Source: Fasciolopsis buskii
Taxonomy: Eukaryota; Platyhelminthes; Trematoda; Plagiorchiida; Fasciolidae
NCBI GenBank assembly: GCA_008360955.1
Contig: LUCM01000568.1
Location: 1 to 64,000, forward strand
Length of the DNA: 64,000 nt
Reading direction: 5' to 3'
Shown piece by piece: positions 22,260 through 33,424 of this stretch; position 1 is the first letter of the stretch; the number at the start of each line of letters is the position of its first letter. The position numbers and the translations under genes were made by a program. The notes beneath the pieces are model-generated. The model made no database searches, was not told where the DNA came from, and saw nothing but the letters and a program-made list of their open reading frames with translations.

Positions 22260-22590
22260 GCTTTCATCATACTTAGGCTACCTGCACACAAATCATCTAT
22301 CAGTGGGGGTGATTGCATGTGCTAGCAGCCCGTGGTCGTGCAAATCAGTCACGGATAGGTGCAACATCGTGTGATGAAGTTCAACAAAACGTTCACTGCC
22401 TGCCCGGTAGCGTAATGGCTAAGGCGTTAGACTCAAAATCGTTCGTCCCGGGTTAGCGTTCGGGTTCGATCACGATGGATATGCACTGCTAATGATTCCT
22501 AACAGCTATACAGTACTTTCCTAGTTTCCTTATGGTGAACTGAGCGTTGACATCGCGTGGTGAACTACTTCATGAAAACATCCAACTCCT
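22260..22590 (+). mobile_element. Hammerhead-bearing SINE, family 1 copy B
   Basis: The clearest tRNA-like head of the family: 'ggtagcgtaatggctaagg' (A box, about 22,406-22,424) and 'cgggttcgatcacg' (B box, 22,461-22,474). The leader is shared with copy C. The ribozyme-like segment at 22,483-22,517 reads 'gcactgctaatgattcc' and has lost the second half of stem II and the GAAA box by a small deletion, so it cannot fold as a hammerhead. Confidence 0.75.
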
Positions 22591-23814
22591 ACTGCTAACA
22601 CATATCCTTTCCTTTTACCTGAACTCATACAATAAAAAACATAGGAATATTTTGACGAGAAAATGACAGACGGAAACAACTACACATCACTTTAGAGATG
22701 TTAGTCCATAGTCACACTGCCATAATTGATTTTCGCTACTATATAAAGGTGGAATGAATTATGCATTCTACTTCTCGTGAAATTTGATCGGGATTCTGTG
22801 GATACCTTCTCGGGTGGTGCGGAGAAACTAACAAAATCAATATGCTAGTTTAGTATGAATGTTTTTTACAAATACAGTACTACTATAGGTAGATTTTTTC
22901 GACGGTACGGTACTAAACGAAGCTTCTAAAAATTTGTCGTTCGCATTTCCTTGTGATGAATCCGGTTTCTAACACAGCTGCTGGCGCGTTCCAAATAACC
23001 AACCAGCAAAGTGTTTTCATAGACATGTATAAGATCCGAATGGAGAAGTGATCTTCAGGTATTACAAAGGGAACAAAAGAATAGATTTTTCGAAGTTAAC
23101 GTTAACAGGGTTATCTGAAAACGTTTTCACCTGGACGGACGTTGTTCAACTAACGTGTTGAACGGTGGATTGAATCAAGTTCCACTTGTGCTTCACTTCA
23201 TCTGACACTCCGGCTGCGCATGGTGTACAGATTTACTGAAGAACAAGTAGTCATTCGACAAACTTTTTACAGTATTTTACAATGTCATTCACTCACCTGT
23301 CAGAACTTCTTCTTTAGATACATCTGAAGTAGACAGATAATGGATTGACAGAATGATGCATGAAAAGATAGTTTCAGTGAAAACCTGAATGCTTGAAGTA
23401 AATGGGAAATCAACGATCAAAAGGCTAGGAGAATCATCAGTCTGAGCTAAAAAATACACGACATCTGATCCCATTGAAAACGGGAAGTCAATCCGTTACA
23501 AATTTATCAGACGTCTAATAGAAGTATTGGGAAATTACTGTTCGAGACGAATCGAGCTGTGTTAAAATTTAATCGTGAATCCTTAACTGAAAACTGGGGA
23601 GTTAAATCGATTTTGATCAAAAACATTATCATGAGGAACCTGCAAGTCTTGAATATTTGGCGCCAAAAAAGAATGCGAATGTAGCTTGGGTTTTCGCCAT
23701 CCTCCCTAGAAAGCACTGCCAGGGTAGTGGCGAGAAGAGGAGGAGGTACAAGATGAAGCACAAAGCATTGGGGGATGTGCACTGTTGATGAAGTTACTTT
23801 ACATTTTTTAAAGC
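22591..23814. other. Intron, nothing recognised
   Basis: AT-rich sequence with only short frames and no motif or repeat seen. Confidence 0.5.
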
Positions 23815-24010
23815 GGTAGCACCCCTTATCTTTTACTTCCTTTGTTCATGAAATAACAGTGTGCATCATTTTTCAGGAAGGAGGCAGCAACCAACAGAGG
23901 TCTTGCAACTAAAGAATTTGACCGGCGGTGATATGGGGATTCGGACCTGCGACCTCCGAGTCCAAGAGCCACGACCTTATCCGCTTGGCCACCGTTTCAC
24001 CGAGCGGTGT
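23815..24010 (-). mobile_element. tRNA-derived SINE (copy 2)
   Basis: Same order as the copy at 798-990. Minus-strand tRNA-like head: 'cttatccgcttggccaccg' at about 23,974-23,992 is the complement of an A-box region, and 'gattcggacctgcgacc' is the B-box side. The body has 'tttgaccggcggtga', and an A/T-rich tail with 'catgaaataaca' lies at the left. Confidence 0.75.
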
Positions 24011-24715
24011 TGGTAGACTTACTGAAAATCATATCGCGTTATTCGTCGCTGAGGTCCGTTATACCTTCATGCGATTCACATATATCCACTGGTCTCGATT
24101 TTGTCCTAACCAGTCAAAGTCAATATTCATCTATCTGTATGGTTATCGTTCACCGCATGTGATTTGGCTGATGGTATAGCTAACCACACACAGCTTGTTG
24201 TTTCGACAAAACCGATACCCAATTTGCACTTATTAGACCAACAAAGAAACTCCGAATCACAATGGGTACAAAATAAACGCGAACAGTTCAAATGGATTGG
24301 AATAATGTGTGTTTGTCATTTGTTATTCATATAGCCCAAACAAACATGTGTCCCTAGGTGGTACAATGTTACTAACTCCAATTTGTATTTCACCGTGAGA
24401 TTGATCGATCACAACACACACACATACGGACAGATTTGCTGCACAATCGGTAGCAGATATCAAGGACGGTTCTAATTTACCTTGCATCGCCGAATCTTGC
24501 ATCAAAAATTTAATTAACTGTGACTTTAAGAGTGTAAACGCAACTTCTGTCACCTGGTATATCGCCAGGTTTATGATCACGTTAACGGAAATGCGCACTA
24601 TATTCACCCCCGGTGTTAGATTCTCCAGTGAATCAGTTTTGTCGTCAATAAGCTATCTGATTGTATGGGCAACCACTAACTTGAGAATTTTGTATCCCAT
24701 TGCACTCGCTCGTAC

Positions 24716-24924
24716 CTCGCTCATAGTAGCACAAATGAATTTCCACATCACATTGGCCATGGTAGGGCATGCGTGCCGGGGTTGCACCTTTCGAATGGTA
24801 CGGAGTCCATGTTTGATTTATGTCCATTGTTGACCAGGCAGGTTGTCCTTGATTTGGTGCATCCCAACAAATGTGTTCCTCGGTGAATCTCATACCATCA
24901 ATTTGCTGGCATTTATCGCCAAAC
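24716..24924 (-). CDS. ApeC-like exon: end of M6
   Basis: The acceptor is 'caacgtag' and the donor is G|GTACGA; the exon enters in phase 2 and leaves in phase 1. The phase 2 junction with 26,910 makes an Arg codon (L-Y-R-F-G-D-K-C). The exon reads D-K-C-Q-Q-I-D-G-M-R-F-T-E-E-H-I-C-W-D, a Gly/Pro-rich loop, then V-E-I-H-L-C-Y-Y-E-R. This is the closing strand pair of an ApeC domain (C-x-x-V-x-G-M-x-V-T-E-x-Y-x-x-W-D ... L-x-Y-C-Y-Y) and the strongest single match to the family in the window. Confidence 0.9.
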
Positions 24925-25394
24925 CTACGTTGAAAAACAGAATTAACTGTTTATTTGTGCGCATGAATCGGGGCAGTCAACCGCTATTTAATTAAAAACT
25001 TAGTAATTGACAAAACAGTTGCGAGACAAATGTCACTATCTGGAATGCTTTCCGTGCAACCTACATGGACAGAAAAAAGGAGAGTACATGCTGGAAAGTG
25101 TGTGATTCTTGTTAAGATGCGTGCTATATTACTGACTGGTACGTAATCAGCACGGATAGGTTAAAACGCTCCCATGCCTGAGATGATTCGTCGTCAGGAC
25201 TGAGTTCTCACCTATTCGTTGAAAACCGTGCTTGCATTGGTATAGCAGTATCAAAGAACAAAAAAAGGCCCATTTTAAAATTCACCGGTCCTACTAAAAC
25301 TCTTGTCAGTAGTTATGTTAGGACTGGTCACAATGATTTCGAGGCCATTCATCACGGACTATCCCACCCAATCTCACTATTAGGGGACATTCAC

Positions 25395-25485
25395 CGCTCG
25401 GTTTAGGCTTGTAGTTCAGCTGGCTGGGCACATGCGGTGCACATTTGTGGGTTGTTCCTCTGCGTGGATTCGAGTCCCTCCGAGG
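25395..25485 (+). repeat. tRNA-like sequence, possible SINE head
   Basis: 'cttgtagttcagctggctggg' resembles an A box with D-arm, and 'gtggattcgagtccctcc' at about 25,463-25,480 resembles a B box. I could not fold a complete cloverleaf, so this is more likely a SINE head or tRNA pseudogene than a working tRNA. Confidence 0.35.
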
Positions 25486-25498
25486 TCAATTCAGCATC

Positions 25499-25870
25499 TT
25501 ATTTCTGTCGAAAATCCCACTGCGGCAACATACATCCACCCTGGCACGACTGTAGCTCGGACTTGAGGTGAATGATTATCAGTAGGCTATTATTATTATA
25601 CCACGGGTGAAGGTAAAACTCTGTGGAGCACAAAAACACAGGCAAGCAGCCTTTCTCGTCTTCACGTATGCAAAATTGCACATGAATTTTTTGCTGACTA
25701 GTACACCACCAGCGCTGATATGTTCTGTGGGCACTCCAAAGGGTATGATTAGTACAGCCTCTTTGTTGGAGTGGAAGAACTAATAGAAAATTATTTACTG
25801 GCTTCCTTATGGATGTAGAATGAAAACGTTCGATTCGTGCTAGAGTTTTCCATTTATGATTAGCGCGCAT
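25499..25870 (-). CDS. Module-like open frame inside the M6 intron
   Basis: A 123-codon frame on the gene's own strand, between two exons that already join in phase (26,910 and 24,924). It contains N-N-F-L-L-V-L-P-L-Q-Q-R-G-C-T and, 25 residues on, K-I-H-V-Q-F-C-I-R-E. This is the spacing of the first half-module (x-Y-x-L-P...C-x...x-F-C-x-x). Including it would interrupt the second half of M6. It may be a dead duplicated exon, a mutually exclusive exon, or chance. No good splice pair was found. Confidence 0.25.
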   Translation of the reverse strand: MRANHKWKTLARIERFHSTSIRKPVNNFLLVLPLQQRGCTNHTLWSAHRTYQRWWCTSQQKIHVQFCIREDEKGCLPVFLCSTEFYLHPWYNNNSLLIIIHLKSELQSCQGGCMLPQWDFRQK

Positions 25871-25879
25871 CTTTCATCA

Positions 25880-26065
25880 TTTATCTTCAAATTCCTTTAT
25901 TCATGAAATAACATTCGTACATCGCTGTTCAGGAAGGGGGACCACGGCCAACAGAGAGCTGCCGAGTGGTGAAGTTGACCGGTGGCGGTGATAGAAGGAT
26001 TCGAACCCTCGACCTTCTCGTCCGAACGCCGCTACCTTATCCCCTTGACAACTGCCGTCAGCGAC
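25880..26065 (-). mobile_element. tRNA-derived SINE (copy 3)
   Basis: Good copy. Minus-strand head with the complement of 'gattcgaaccctcgacc' (about 25,999-26,015) as B box. Body 'agttgaccggtggcggtga'; tail end 'cctttattcatgaaataac' at about 25,894. Same orientation as all other copies. Confidence 0.8.
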
Positions 26066-26909
26066 AGTCTGATCAACAGACAAGAAATTCAGTTACTTTT
26101 AGCATCTGAGGTACAACTAAAAACCAACCTCCGATCATAAATGAAGTAGTTGAACATTAGAAAACAAAATTTTCCAGTACAGTTTTTTGAATGTCGGGGA
26201 TAAAAGTAAATATAATTGGCGAATACTGGAAATAAAACAGCTGATAAGGCAACTGGTACTATTAAAATCGACATCGAGGTTGAAAATTTTTAATAAAAAA
26301 CGTTTATTTTCAATTTAATATTCATGAAACATTTCACTTAGGTAGCAAATTCTAATTCAGTCGGAAAAGTTTGCAAACCATGTGACTACAATGCTTCAAT
26401 ATAGAATTCTACAGAATATGTCCAGGAAATTGAATAACAGTTTTGGGCTTGGCAACTGATCCATCCAACAAAGAATGCCGGTAGACAAGGTGAAAACGGT
26501 AAATGATTTTGATTTACAAAGAACGAGAATGTGACTAATTTAGTCTACAGTCGGAAAATCTAACAATTGTGAAATTTTTGATGTAAAACTTCCCCGCGTA
26601 TAGTTATTATCGCGCAAATCCTGCTTTACTGGCTCTTTCTCCGCTGCATGTGTGTATAAAACAGGTTTACCTAAATGTGGCTAGCCGTAAAGTTTGATTG
26701 GTTGAGAACGTGGAGTTATCTAATCCCGCGAGCAATGAGATTCACATTGTGAGTGATATCAACACGCTGTTATAATTTGTCGATTTCGCCCTACTTTGGA
26801 CATCACAAAACTGAAAGTTGACGACGATAAATTCATACTTTGCCTGCTATACAAAATAAGGATTTGAACATAGGTGCAATCAATTAGCCAAAGACGCGTG
26901 GAAACTTAC

Positions 26910-27174
26910 CGATATAAGAAAAATGGACCAGTTTCTGATGGGAAACCCTGGACTGGTATATCAGCACTGGGTGAGTCGGCTCGACAACAGAAAGTATATT
27001 CAAGCTGATTGATTTTTATCGAGGCATCTTTCGTCTGTACCGGAGTTCTGTGAATATCAGGTGTGATGGCTTGCACCAACGAATCTGCGTATCGAGCAGC
27101 CGACTGAGCATCCATCGGTGGTTCGTCAAGTTTTTGTGGACCTTCCATGATGCTCACGATGCCGCTGGTGAAAC
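26910..27174 (-). CDS. ApeC-like exon: M6 C-C segment
   Basis: The acceptor 'ttgatttcag' is followed by G-F-T-S-G-I-V-S-I, which continues C-P-S(G) of the exon at 32,724 in phase 1. After a long Asp/Ala/Gln-rich linker it reads I-N-Q-L-E-Y-T-F-C-C-R-A-D, a Pro/Ser loop, and G-P-F-F-L-Y-R. The donor is G|GTAAGT in phase 2. The frame stays open upstream to 27,328 and past another acceptor-like AG, but only the inner acceptor gives the right phase and restores C-P-S-G-F-T-S-G. The C-C spacer here is about 60 residues, the longest in the gene. Confidence 0.88.
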
Positions 27175-30100
27175 CTGAAATCAAGAAGACCGATTTCACA
27201 GAGATGAGGGCCTGTCTCCGATTTGTGTTCAAAGAGCCAGGATTGGTCGCGTCAAAAACAGATAGTTTGTTTTCATTTATGATGCCACCATATGGAAATT
27301 GGGAAGGGTAATCGTCATTAACTTGTAGCTGAAAAGGAGCAGTTTAATTTCGTTTTATAACCCGCAACTTCACCACCAACCTGTTGTTATCTTGGTAGTC
27401 ACCCCACAGAACAGTCAGCTCAGCGGTGAATATGAGAAGGAGAAACAGTGGAGGATTAACTCCGAAGTAAAAAATAATAAATTACAGAGAAGAGGAATGA
27501 TTTTGAATGGAAGGAAGCCGCTGATCGCGGCGTTGAACCTATAGTCTCCAACACTCCCCTGGGAGGATCACGTATTCTCCAACTCCGAAGCCTAAAGGGG
27601 CCTACACCAGCCGACTCACTGGAAAAGGTTTTCATACCTTATTGTTAAGTCATCAAGACAGTTAATTTACAGCCTGCTTTAAACTGAATCTAGTATTAAT
27701 AAATGATGGAAAAATGAAATACTCCATATAGGATTGTAGCACGGGATTAAAGTCTACCGCATCAGCACTAAATGCCTTAACAAATCTAGTGTACGGAACA
27801 GTGCTTTATGACACATTTGGAGAAGAGGTAGCCTAATATCGTTCTGTGCAACAGAAACATTTTCATTGTTTAACGCTAGAAAGACAAAAATATCCGAAGC
27901 TACACGAACTGGGAATGAGAACTTTCACTATTCATTCTGAGAAATTGAATTTGAAATATATCTTGGAACACCATCGAAATGTAAGCTTGTGAGGAAAACT
28001 ATTTTTTTGTACCCTTAAGTGTCATGGCGGTGGCCGATAAAGATCGGTTTTAGTAAAGCAACGCACCAGTTCCATTGACGTTGGTCGTGGACAAAGGCTG
28101 TACTACTTCAAACCATTTTAATATCGGTGGATACCGTGACAGCCACCGGTAGCAAGGAATTACGAAAGTATAAGTTACATTTGCTGACCAGTCTGTTCAA
28201 ATCGCAAGAACATTGATTGCGGAAAACCTGACACCAACGAAATAAACGGTGGGTTCAAGTTTTCTCTTGGAATCGTGCTCAAAATGCGAAATGATTGGCA
28301 TTCAGTAATCTTGTGCTGCCCATTGCATGACCGAAAAGTGTAGCGAGAAGTTAGTAGCATAGATTTCATATCTATCTTGGTAACAACTTTGGTTGTTTGG
28401 TGCACTGCAAGATTTAATATGACCAGTCACTCCTTTCCGACTGAATCACTCAAGTATCGTATCATTTCTCATCCTTTCATGATTCCTTTTCCTTGCACAC
28501 TACTTTTCCCTCCGAGAATCTGTAGAAATGCTCCTAAATCACCGTGTTTCTCAATTCCGCTCCGCTAGTGAGATTCTACCCCGTTGTCCTTCAAATTGCG
28601 AAAGCGAAGGCGCATTATGGGCACTTTACACCAGGTCGACTAACAATCAGCCTGACGGAGATGGCAACATCCTGATGGTAAACCTGTCACTGGAAATGTA
28701 CAAAGGATACCGTTTTAAGCTTTTTTATTATATGCGAGGGCATTCGCTGAACATTGAGGATGTATGACATCAAATAAAGGTGAGTTGCCGAACTCCAGTG
28801 AATAACAAGGTTCTCGGACCATCTTGCAACCTTGGAAATTAGACCATCTACCCAAACGATGAGGTTGAGTCTCATTAAGCCAACCCTTAAACCACTAACT
28901 CGATTTAACGGCTGGCTCTCAGACTTGAACTGAGGCCATGAATGTAGTAAGTGAATGGGTCTTGTCATTTTCAAAGACTGAACCGGCTCTAACCGTCTCG
29001 GTAATAGTCTGTGCCTACAACAGCCCCATCCGTAAGGAGCTATTGGATTCATTTTCTTTAGAGATTGTCGGTTTAGATTCACTCTTATTGTATTTCTACG
29101 AGGATCAAACGGAAGTGGCTTATTCCCGGTTCCGTGCTTTCCTGAAAACCAGTACAGCTGTGATGTTTGAATAGAATACTCTCAACGCGTCACCTAATTT
29201 CGTCTACGGTGAATCGCAATGTGCCTTGAAGTATTTCGATACCGTTTTTGTTTGCACAAACGCACACTCACTGACGCACGCGCGCGCGCGCGCACACACA
29301 CAGAAGAGATAGCCAAACTCCCTGTCGTGCGTACTGAACTCTTTTTGTCCAGTCAACAATCAGCTCGAGTTTTGTTTGTCCTAAATCCCACGTACCGTGT
29401 GCGAAATACGCCCTTTCGGCCGCGCCAGTTTTTCCCCACGGATTTGTCATGTATCCGCGCCTCTGCAGAAGCTGAGTCATGGAAATTATGAATGTCTTTC
29501 AAACAGCACATTTGCTCATATAAGTCACAAACAAACTTGACTCGACCGGAATAGAATCCCGGGCAGGACAGATAATTCGAGATGATTTAGAGGCAAATTA
29601 AGGCTGGAATTAGATGAGCCGTATGACCTAAAGCAATCGTCATTAGTAGTTTGAGACGTTTTCAGGAATTTACGGGTATCACGGACAACTACGTGCTCAG
29701 AAATTTCCACTGTCCCCATCCCCCAAGATTCAGCAAACGCTGCGAATTTATTTACAAGTTTTCTCGGTTCTAACTGTTTAAAGGCTGTACAAAGACCGTT
29801 AAACAAGGACGACTTTGGTTGCCTAGGTAAACAGGAAAAATGAAACCCAAATAGAGCATAAAAGTTTCATAAATGTTTTTCCAAGGCCCTTAGAATTTAT
29901 CCTAGTTTAAATTTGCAAATTATAACAAGCACGCTTGTCTAGCAAGCGCACTTATTTTATCGACTATTCAACTCACGATTAACCATGTATTAACAGACTG
30001 AAGATAATTATTTGTTAATTGGAGTATTTTGCTTTAACTGGAGTCTAATAACCATGGTTGATAACAAACGGAAAAACTTTCGTCAATGGGGGATCTTGAT

Positions 30101-31929
30101 TTACATCAAACTTAACTTTGCGTCAAGGTCATTTAAGCAAATCAACCTAATCTCTTACTTTGTTACCACGACAGTGATGCATTGGGCGAGAAACGGCAAA
30201 ATCTTTTATTGCGGCAATGTAGCGGATAATGAACTAATTTCAGAGCATCAGTTAACTACAGATTTTGTATTAAACATTCTCCAGCGTTTTAAAGTAAACA
30301 ATTATACCACATTAAACAAATAAACTAAGTCAAGAGCATAGTTTTCACAGACGAAATCAAGCATATCCAAAAATAACCTCAATTTTAATTATAGTCATAT
30401 TAAACTTTCACGACAGAAGTTCGCTTACATGATCCTGTGGCAGAGCATTGCCCATATTTTATGCACCATCTTTCAGACAGACCTGAACAGCATTTAAACC
30501 TTCCAACTTTCGCCAGGTATGTAACATAAATCAATCGCGCAGCAAACCAGGAAATATAATTATCCTGCGCAATGCTAGAAAGTGCTGAATGCCTCAATTT
30601 AGTGACCTGATAGTCTTGTTGATGAATAAACGGTACATGATGATTTGAGAAACATTTACAAAGTGGATATTTCCAGAAGTAAATTCTCCGACAAAACTGT
30701 TCCGCTTTCTAATTCCTGTCCAAATAGTTCACCCTCGCACGAGGAAAACTAGAAAGCCCCAACCAACAGATCAAAAGGGGATTCCCTCCGGATAGGAGGA
30801 AATTTGTCGTTATGGTAACGAAGATGTTCTCGTCATTTTAAGGAAGTAGCCCACGGTAGTAACGATATTATCTCTGAAAGAACCTCCGTTTTCAACTCTA
30901 CTCGAATTTAGTCAGCATGTTGTCTTGAGTGGAATGAGTTTCATTCACTCCGGCGCTTTTCGGATAGACGCTTACCTGAGTAGACTGTGAACTTCATACG
31001 AAATCCTGCCCCGGTCCGAAATGTATTTCGTGTACTGGAGTGATAATTAAACGAGGTTCCCTGACCAGTGAATACTGACTTAAAAATGCTAACGCATTTT
31101 AAGTACGAGGTACAAGTAATTTCACATTGGAGGTGGTGGGTGTCTCATCAAAATGACTAAAATATTGTTGATGGATAATAGCGGGCCCTCCGAATACCAC
31201 TGTTTATTAATGCTGGATTCTTAGCAATGCTCGCGCTAGACTGTTGTGAATTAATTTCAGTTCATTCTTCCTAACGAGCTCGTGATGTGTCATGGTTGCG
31301 ATATACGAATGGTGGGTAGAATGGGATATCGGTTGGATTTCTAACCTATACTAACTTGATAATTCCAAAGCAGGCAGTTTATTATTAGAAAGGTTTGCCA
31401 TTTCTCACTGAATAAAAGGAATGCAAATTCAAGTATTTACTTCTCTGCTGCTGCTTATTTGGAACGGAAATTGATCATGTGACACCTGCTGGGCGAGTTT
31501 CAGTAGGACCGTTTTCAATCGAAGATTGCGTCAGTTTTGCATTTAATGTCACTTGTGCTTCATTAGTGGCTTTTAGGTGATTCTTGCTTGTCATATACAC
31601 CTGGCTCTGGTGATTATTCCAGCATATTGTTTGCTGATTTTGGATTGAGTAACAGACACATTACAGGAAGGACGGATCCTAAAGATAGCTTGGTGAACAA
31701 ATTTTTGGATCATTTATCTCAATAAAGCGGGAGCGAGAAAAGCACGAACAACGAAAACACCTAAAAATCCAATAACAAGTGCTCACTCGGATAGCCAGTA
31801 TTCCCAACCCCGGATATATGCATCGGATCAATAGGACAAATGGTCAGTCACATGGAACTATCTTTGAAAGTGGACAAGGTTATGCACAAACCAAGAAACG
31901 AAGCCTTATAGGTCATTTACAAAGCCTTC
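27175..31929. other. Long intron between M6 exons
   Basis: No exon recognised. It includes a (CG)n/(CA)n tract at 29,277-29,302. Several plus- and minus-strand frames of 70-130 codons (for example 28,687-29,082 minus) lack motifs and good splice pairs. Confidence 0.55.
29277..29302. repeat. (CG)n-(CA)n alternating purine-pyrimidine tract
   Basis: A pure run of alternating C/G and then C/A, unusual in this AT-rich setting. Such a tract can adopt left-handed DNA. Confidence 0.9.
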
Positions 31930-32262
31930 GTCACACTTAGGATACCTGCACAAAAGTCATCTATCAGTGGGGGCGATTGCTTGTGCTAGCAGCCCGTGGT
32001 CGTGCAAATCAGTCACGGATAGGTGCAACATCGTGTGATGAAGTTCAACAAAACGTTCACTGCCTGCCCGATAGCGTAATGGCTAAGGCGTTTGATCCAA
32101 AATCATTCGTTTCAGGTTAGCATTCCACTTCGGGTGCGGTGGATATGCACTGTTGATGATTCCTGGCAAGGATGAAATAGCTGTACGGTATTTCCGCGGT
32201 TTCCTAATGACGAGTTGAGCGTTGGCATCACATGGTGAATTATCTCATGGAAACACTGTAAT
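31930..32262 (+). mobile_element. Hammerhead-bearing SINE, family 1 copy C
   Basis: Full-length relative of the copy at 22,260-22,590, with an almost identical leader ('gcccgtggtcgtgcaaatc', 'acggataggtgcaacatcg') and A box ('gatagcgtaatggctaagg'). The B box is degraded. A ribozyme-like segment at 32,145-32,192 keeps stem II (tcc/gga) and the GAAA box. Confidence 0.75.
32145..32192 (+). ncRNA. Hammerhead-ribozyme-like core with paired stem II
   Basis: Stem I arm 'gcactg' overlaps the core TTGATGA (first base changed from C). A stem II of 'tcc-tggcaa-gga' follows, then T-GAAA, 'tagctgta', and a decayed partner arm 'cggta'. GAAA-T...G-TA can form the two-pair stem III seen in family 2. Probably inactive. 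Confidence 0.45.
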
Positions 32263-32723
32263 ATTTTGTCTACCGTACCGTCGAGCATCAAAACGGAAGA
32301 CAAGGTACTCCTTATTTCTCAGGTTAGACGTATTCCCATCGCTGTCTGTCAATTCTCCTATTAATTGTTTCATTTCCACATGCTCTGTGAGTACGCCAGT
32401 CATTCCACTTGCCTCTAGGCTTCGTGTATCTCATTTGCAGAGTAGCTTGTACAATGCGAAGAGATTGCCCCGGGAAACGATTTTCATTAAAATACTTCTC
32501 CTTAGTATGAGTCTGCCGAGATGTCTGCAGGTTATGCACACAGAGACAGAAGTAAAAATGCGGACTGTACTTTGGATGAGTTGTCACTGAACCAAACCTC
32601 GTTAAACGATACCGCGTAAGAATTGAGCAGTAAGGGTTGAAAAGTCGATGAAAAGGAATATTGTCTCCAATTAACTCCATTTTGAATGCATATTATAGAA
32701 GAATGGGCAGTTTGATCACCTAC

Positions 32724-32892
32724 CTGATGGGCAGTTGCCACGTACCCGTAAAACACAGTAGTGACCGGCGGGAAGTTCATCACGAAAACCATAACCAAAT
32801 GTTGGGGAACCGGTAGATTCAGCCCTGAAGACACAATATTCCAACCATGTGGACTTTTCGCCCTGAAGATACAGGCCGTCCAGATGAATAGG
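32724..32892 (-). CDS. ApeC-like exon: M6 centre
   Basis: The acceptor is 'ttcaaaacag' and the donor is G|GTAGGT; the exon enters in phase 0 and leaves in phase 1. It continues the exon at 33,297 in frame. It reads through S-T-W-L-E-Y-C-V-F-R, then D-E-L-P-A-G-H-Y-C-V-L...N-C-P-S(G). The Trp of W-P-x-G is replaced by Leu. The frame that looks longer on this strand (32,532-32,948) is a shadow: it breaks both conserved motifs and the splice phases. Confidence 0.85.
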
Positions 32893-33296
32893 CTGTTTTG
32901 AAACCAGGGAATAAGAACGTTAAGCATTTGACGGGAAGGAAGATCCAAAAACTACAGGCAAATCGGTTTGCCGAAGGACGTGTAAAAAGTTATATTCAAT
33001 TTTCCCAGTCTCAATTATAAGCAGATCAGATTCCCCAAGGTCTATAACCCCAGATTTTATGAATTTTTCGTGAAATATTCGCAGTTGCATGGGGAACAAG
33101 ATCGAGCGAAAATTTCTTCACAAAATTCCCAAACCTGTCTACGCAGTTAACGAGTCTGGGCAACCAAGGGGATAGAGAAACACGCATAAGACAATGACTA
33201 GTTTGCATATCGCGAAATTCGTAATTGTCGTGTCGATAAAAAGCTTAGTTACCAGATCGAGAAAGATCGATTAATGAGAAGTTGAACAAGACTTAC

Positions 33297-33424
33297 TTGA
33301 TTCCGGCGCTCATATTCTCTAACGAAATGTTTGCTCCGGGAAAATGTGTCCGGAGGAATAAAGTAAATCCGATGAATATGGCAGAAGTCAGTACCGTCGA
33401 AGGGGCGTGATTTCAAAGACAGTT
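33297..33424 (-). CDS. ApeC-like exon: M5/M6 border
   Basis: The donor (CAA|GTAAGT, phase 0) is excellent. The acceptor ('ccaag', exon from 33,424) is the only AG available after an in-frame TGA and is weak. It reads R-P-F-D-G-T-D-F-C-H-I-H, which could be the closing strand of M5, followed by R-I-Y-F-I-P-P-D-T-F as the start of M6. The join to 32,892 is in phase. The join backwards to 35,526 or 39,298 is out of phase as modelled, so a short exon or another boundary is missing. Confidence 0.6.

Noticed and set aside
22400..22475. A functional tRNA gene
   Set aside because: A and B boxes are present, but no acceptor stem closes, and the same sequence recurs at 15.4 and 32.1 kb as part of a longer repeat.
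27175..27328. Extension of the M6 exon to an earlier acceptor at 27,329
   Set aside because: Open in frame, but joining phase 1 from 32,724 there gives an immediate stop. The acceptor at 27,175 restores C-P-S-G-F-T-S-G.
32532..32948. A 138-codon minus-strand frame as coding
   Set aside because: The adjacent frame carries W-L-E-Y-C-V-F and L-P-A-G-H-Y-C...C-P-S and matches splice phases. The longer frame is a shadow.
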